Shown piece after piece: positions 61,101 through 64,000 of a stretch of DNA of 64,000 nucleotides (positions within the stretch are counted from its first letter, which is position 1; the number at the start of each line of letters is the position of its first letter). The notes below the pieces were generated by a model that worked only from the letters and a program-made list of their open reading frames with translations, made no database searches and was not told where the DNA came from. The DNA is from Nocardiopsis terrae (GTDB taxonomy: Bacteria > Actinomycetota > Actinomycetes > Streptosporangiales > Streptosporangiaceae). Location of the stretch: assembly GCF_014651695.1 (NCBI RefSeq), contig NZ_BMXJ01000009.1, positions 62,001 to 126,000 of the forward strand. Direction: 5' to 3'. A program made the position numbers and the translations under genes.

Positions 61101-63723
61101 TGGTCTCGGCGGTGACATGGCGGTTCACCGCGTCGAAACGGTGGCTGCCGTCGGCGCTGCCGACACGGTAGTGGGAGTCACCGAACTGGGTGGAGCGTCC
61201 ACCGACGGGGTCGTGGACGGTGGTGTTTCCGCCCTCTGCCCCGAGGGTGATGCCGGTACCGCGATCCGTGGTGAGAGTGGTCGGTCGCGAGCCGTCCGGG
61301 CGGATGGTCGTGGGCTTGCCCGCATCGTCGGGCCTGTTCACACGGGCGCCCTGGCCGTTGCGGATGTCGGTGCCACCCGACGTGCGCACAGCGGTGACCG
61401 CGCCAGCCGCCGCGGCGACGCTGACGGCCTGGTCGCTGGAGCTGAGGCTGAGGTCGGGGAGGCCGTCAGTCGTGGGCAGTTCGATTCCCGGGTCGCCGCC
61501 CTGTCTGATCACCACACCACCAGTGTCGTCGCCGACACGCACACCGCCGTCCTCGGAACGCACCGGCACGCTGCCTCCGTCGGAGGTGCCGACCACGGCC
61601 TCTCCCGCGTTCGGGAAGGAGACCCGAAGGTCCTCACCCTGGAAGCGGGCCTCGAAGGTCCCGTCGTCGGTCCGGGTGAACCCTATGTCCCCGTACTCAC
61701 CCCGGCTGCTGGTCCCGCTGTCCGTGACACTGGTGTGTGTGGTGTGGATGGTCTCGACTCGACCGTTGGGGGAGTCCGCGCTCTCCGGGGCGTTCTGGGG
61801 CAGACCGTCGCTGGTCTCGATCCGGGTGGTTCCGCTGTTCGGATCGTGAGTGAACTCCGTACCGGTGCCCTCCCGGGGGTTGCCCGTGTTGATGGTCGTG
61901 TCCACGACGTTGCCGTCACCGTCGAACCGGGTGGACACGTCGGTCCCGTCCCCGGTGGAGGTCCTGGCTGCCTGGGTGGCGGTACCGGCTCGAGGACCGC
62001 CCTCGCCGGCCGGGTCACCCTCACGCTGTGGGGCGGGCCCGTCTCCGTTGCTCTCCCGGGGGGCGACCGGATCGGACGCCGGAGCGGACTCCGTGTCCCC
62101 ACGGGGCGTCGTTGCCTCAGGACCAGACGAAGCGTCGGCGGGGGCACCCGGCCCCTCGGCAGCGGGCAGGTCGGTAGTGGCGGAGTCCGGCCCCTGAACC
62201 GAACCCTGCGCCGGGGCGGGGGTGTCCGAGGCCGGAGCCGAGAAGTCAGCAGCGGGTGTCGGGGGGTCGGCGGTGAACGTGGGTACCGTGTCCCCCCGGT
62301 CTCCGGCAGCTGGTGGGTTTCCACCGCCGTCACCGGCCGCACCGAAGTTCGCGCCCTCACCCCCGGAAGCACTGATCGTGGTCGTCACACCGTCGCCGGA
62401 CGAGAAGGTGCCGCCCCCGTCCCCGCTGAAGTCCGACGTCACACCACCTGCGTCGCCCTGAGCTGCGGCAGGTGAAGAGCTGTCCGGGGCAATGTCGTTG
62501 GCCCCCATCGTGGAGCTCGCGGTGTCTCCCGTCGGTGAGGAGATGTTGGTTTCGGTGCCGGTGAGGCTGCCGTCGCCCCCCATGGCGGAGAACGCGTTGT
62601 GGTCGTGCATCGCGCCAACAGCACCGCCGGGGGCGCCCGTGGCCGCTCCCATGAGCGCGGACTGCGCCAGGCTCTGCGCGCTGATGTCCTGCCCGGACGC
62701 CACCTGGATCGTGACGTCGGCGGCGGTGCTCAGCGTCGCCTCACGTGCCGAACTCAGTCCGATGTCAGCGGCCAGGCTCGCGCCCGAGCTACCGCGCCAG
62801 GTTCCCTGGTTGATGGCCGCGCGCGTCGTACTGGCGCTGCTCACCACGTTGCTGATGGTCGTTCCGGCGGTGCTGGCCCGCAGGGAGTTCGCCGCTCCGT
62901 TGATCGCGGCACCGGCACGGCCGGAGTTCCGGGCGAGGAAGGAGGCGCCCATCCCCAGCATGGCTCCCCCCTTGATGACCGCGGCACCGGGGATCAGCGA
63001 GACGAGGTCCAGGGCGATCATGGTGATCGCCTCCATGTTCCACCCGAGTTTGTCCTTGCGGTGCAGGGAGGTGAGGGTGACGGCCAGCGCGGCCAGCGCC
63101 AGGGCGATACCGATCACGGGAACGAAGACGGCGACGATCCCCACCGCGACCATGACGACCGCATAGATGATCGGGTTGTCCTCGGTCCACTCGACGATGT
63201 TGTTCCACAGGTCCCAGGCTTTCTCCAAGCCGCCTCTCAGCAGCTCGTTGAGCTCACTGATGACCTCCGTCTCGACGGTGTCGAGCTCGGTGCGGTAGCC
63301 CGCCATCTCATCGAAGTAGAGGTCCCTGAGATTCTCCTTCTCCCAGTCGTCCTTGTCCTCGAGCTCGTCATAGGCAGCTTGGGCATTGATCACCAGCTGC
63401 TCGGTGGCGGGACGGAGCCTCTCCACGAGCTCGCTCCACTTGTCGAACGCGTCGGCTGCCTGACCGAAGGACTCAGCGGCGTCATCGAGCAGCTTCGGCA
63501 GCTGGCCGACGAGATCCTGAAGCGCGTCCACCGTCTCGCCCTTGCCGATATCGCCCGACTTGACGGCTCTCACGTCCTCGGAGGCTTCCTCACAGGCCTC
63601 AGCCAGCTGCTGGTAGTGGAAACGGAGCGAGTTTGCCGGGATGAAGGTCCACGGCACCGGGTCCGACTTCTCGCCCACCAGCGTGAACCAGTCCCAATCC
63701 CCGGAACGGTCAGTGTCGCTCAC
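58105..63723 (-). CDS. giant repeat-rich putative type VII secreted effector
   Basis: An 1872-residue protein. Residues 1-150 form a helical domain (WDWFTLVGEKSDPVPWTFIPANSLRFHYQQLAEACEEAS...) of the kind used as a type VII export signal. Hydrophobic segments follow at about 180-220 and 235-265, then an Ala/Ser/Gly helix-rich part to about 370 and a disordered Pro/Ala/Asp linker to about 640. About 1000 residues of short beta-strand repeats (DGSxxVRxxDGGxxV style) come next. The C-terminal 150 residues (from about 1724: HSREDLRVIAENMRWEVVKSFANVAGGFIATPVVQEFSEHVLG) differ in style and are the likely toxin or effector module. GTG 63723 begins VSDTDRSGDW. Gene order (effector, then AT-rich membrane-protein gene) resembles polymorphic toxin/immunity pairs. 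No known toxin fold is recognised. Confidence 0.75.
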   Translation of the reverse strand: MSDTDRSGDWDWFTLVGEKSDPVPWTFIPANSLRFHYQQLAEACEEASEDVRAVKSGDIGKGETVDALQDLVGQLPKLLDDAAESFGQAADAFDKWSELVERLRPATEQLVINAQAAYDELEDKDDWEKENLRDLYFDEMAGYRTELDTVETEVISELNELLRGGLEKAWDLWNNIVEWTEDNPIIYAVVMVAVGIVAVFVPVIGIALALAALAVTLTSLHRKDKLGWNMEAITMIALDLVSLIPGAAVIKGGAMLGMGASFLARNSGRAGAAINGAANSLRASTAGTTISNVVSSASTTRAAINQGTWRGSSGASLAADIGLSSAREATLSTAADVTIQVASGQDISAQSLAQSALMGAATGAPGGAVGAMHDHNAFSAMGGDGSLTGTETNISSPTGDTASSTMGANDIAPDSSSPAAAQGDAGGVTSDFSGDGGGTFSSGDGVTTTISASGGEGANFGAAGDGGGNPPAAGDRGDTVPTFTADPPTPAADFSAPASDTPAPAQGSVQGPDSATTDLPAAEGPGAPADASSGPEATTPRGDTESAPASDPVAPRESNGDGPAPQREGDPAGEGGPRAGTATQAARTSTGDGTDVSTRFDGDGNVVDTTINTGNPREGTGTEFTHDPNSGTTRIETSDGLPQNAPESADSPNGRVETIHTTHTSVTDSGTSSRGEYGDIGFTRTDDGTFEARFQGEDLRVSFPNAGEAVVGTSDGGSVPVRSEDGGVRVGDDTGGVVIRQGGDPGIELPTTDGLPDLSLSSSDQAVSVAAAAGAVTAVRTSGGTDIRNGQGARVNRPDDAGKPTTIRPDGSRPTTLTTDRGTGITLGAEGGNTTVHDPVGGRSTQFGDSHYRVGSADGSHRFDAVNRHVTAETTGSQGTAGTDRVEIGGKPGTDGAGIRLNADTNGNVGGHTGGTDFGISPETGTTAVHGDTTLTSSPDGRTTLGDVRVEPDGTVHHPDFTLHPDGSSAVRDPDGGSTDHPPASEAGTRLESRGAEVSTQPDPAGGTRTSVRSEGWTFVRNGDGSTQIRPPEDADGTSVTISRTRDGQVEVVAGGYSARVAGGEAVASSPDSLNVTASERGGQAQDGTHVTRVGPDGDGQTRSTDPDGAVLASHTDGQGQIALPDGITVTHTPEGGSARLAPDSTSGVVSGDTVIRQDPDSGVRVEPDGPDAPWRVEAGNDGVVRADSGADTRIESRPDGSAQARSSHGGRPFHTEVGVRGDVRTTDVRDGTSYLPFRGGAEVRGSDGNAAVRINDHTTRVVPASGRPQSVDFAPDGSVEQIRVNGGGRGQPVHTPDGRVTVQGDSTSTVSGPDGIRHSQNNNRSNVTVGETTTIQRNPFFGSGSTTTHGGSPDALVNVAHDGSQQSFDAGGATSQSLTESGTGSGRSPRSTRAEVTRTGETTRVEQVYSRVDDPRGPVTGPTMTRDTGTDTSTVSHGGYEVAQRPGAEGGRDVTVRTGDSLPEVTCLDNGTAIVRSDELSVRSNPVADDGPTVKVEPAKGDENPITVERSSDGTITVREGDKTVVQQKPGEKPVIGEGEWKPGTDTTPTGARVETFADQSVTLRRTDGDGTVSTTVRPDGGFSYRSPSNAHQVNVSPNGLPTHVNNRPNGDTSTTTQFGNGTIDIQSRDMGPRSADGETQTTHSTTRIGTDGSVESRIRRPNTSPDHGPLPESWTVGVDSHGQATTVNNRTWTEAPLRLNEHGSLREIRTPAEATHGDKKPSSLPWIHSREDLRVIAENMRWEVVKSFANVAGGFIATPVVQEFSEHVLGMEEDEIAPDASLEMAFAQIATALPKGSADEAYTGTAGLPEFGPGQIPWRFASEFGHQAMRNRLVELWEQGESPEEHTIEAQISESIATDLGETAEEEAAN

Positions 63724-63944
63724 GTCGTTTCTCGCTCTCCTTGTCCCGCTGGCTTCCCGGCACGCGCACGGCCGCATACCGCCTCGCGGCCCTCGACCCG
63801 TCCGGTATGGAGTACGGCGGTCAAAGCTCTCGAGTTCAATGAAAAACATGGCACGGCCATCGAGGCCGGATGAACCCTGGCAAACTCACACACGTACTCT
63901 CCAACAGGGCGTGGAGGCTCGGGGCACGATACGGGAGCGGCGGA

Positions 63945-64000
63945 GTGACAAGAAGAGCAAGACTGCGGTTCGGGGCGGTGGTGACGGGCATCGTGATGCT
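63945..64000 (+). CDS. start of an exported-protein gene (partial)
   Basis: The frame from GTG 63945 reads VTRRARLRFGAVVTGIVM and runs off the window: basic residues then a hydrophobic stretch, i.e. the beginning of a signal peptide or membrane anchor. GGGAGCGGCGGA lies directly upstream. The frame is also open from ATG 63870. It is divergent from the giant effector gene, with about 220 bases between. The product cannot be named. Confidence 0.4.
   Translation, partial: MTRRARLRFGAVVTGIVM

Noticed and set aside
1-64000. tRNA, rRNA or CRISPR array
   Set aside because: No clover-leaf with a TTCGA-type arm, no ribosomal sequence and no regularly spaced repeats with unique spacers were seen on either strand.

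Overview
The window reads as a chromosomal segment of a high-GC filamentous actinobacterium, most likely Nocardiopsis or a close relative. The grounds are a purM end followed by a DUF3073 gene, a near-perfect BldC, many GTG starts, leaderless promoters (TAnnnT about 6-8 bases before the start codon), the actinobacterial LexA box TCGAAC-N4-GTTCGA, DUF397-type debris and a 1465-codon fused type VII ATPase. The genus call is an inference from gene content.

Layout. 1-9.7 kb: end of purM, DUF3073, an unknown protein, bldC, two wall- or membrane-anchored surface proteins flanking an amidase lipoprotein, a protein made of four DivIVA-start motifs, a degenerate M48 peptidase, and a DUF6504 gene behind a complete SOS promoter. 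9.8-14.8 kb: Nudix, GNAT, a ROK repressor, then about 1.1 kb of debris (IS5-type transposase remnant, two identical 62-bp palindromes, a cut-down DUF397 gene) and xylA with an operator-like palindrome at its promoter. 14.8-18.1 kb: a membrane protein and a PEP-synthase/rifampicin-phosphotransferase-like enzyme.

18.2-35.6 kb is one system: a xyloglucan utilisation locus. A secreted GH74 xyloglucanase with CBM2 cuts the polymer. A Tat-type lipoprotein and two permeases import oligosaccharides. Four signal-less enzymes (GH3 beta-glucosidase, GH31 alpha-xylosidase, GH42 beta-galactosidase, GH95 alpha-fucosidase type) can dismantle them inside the cell. A LacI regulator sits at the edge, and the same 14-bp palindrome TCGAAnCGnTTCGA occurs before GH3/ABC, GH74, GH31 and lacI itself. 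The GH74 gene also carries a near-perfect CelR/CebR cellulose box just after its start codon. The ATPase for the transporter is not in the window.

35.9-42 kb: an anti-anti-sigma factor and a mutA-mutB-meaB operon (methylmalonyl-CoA mutase and its chaperone) with 4-base overlaps. 42-45.3 kb: two related lipoproteins flank an AT-richer cassette of three small genes: an exported precursor ending in a 61-residue uncharged segment bounded by two cysteines, and two small membrane proteins. I regard it as a candidate undescribed bacteriocin/immunity cassette. 45.5-49.3 kb: a GntR regulator faces a compact seven-gene operon (degenerate HATPase, small unknowns, a BldC-like HTH, a CxxCxG zinc protein, a PCMT-like methyltransferase) across four operator-like repeats spaced about 21 bp.

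49.3-63.7 kb: a type VII secretion cargo locus. It has an EccC-type ATPase, two small ESX-like proteins, membrane accessory proteins, and an 1872-residue repeat-rich putative effector followed by an AT-richer candidate immunity gene with a broken partial duplicate. A decayed fragment of a second such locus lies at 49.4-50.2 kb. The window ends at the start of a divergent exported-protein gene.
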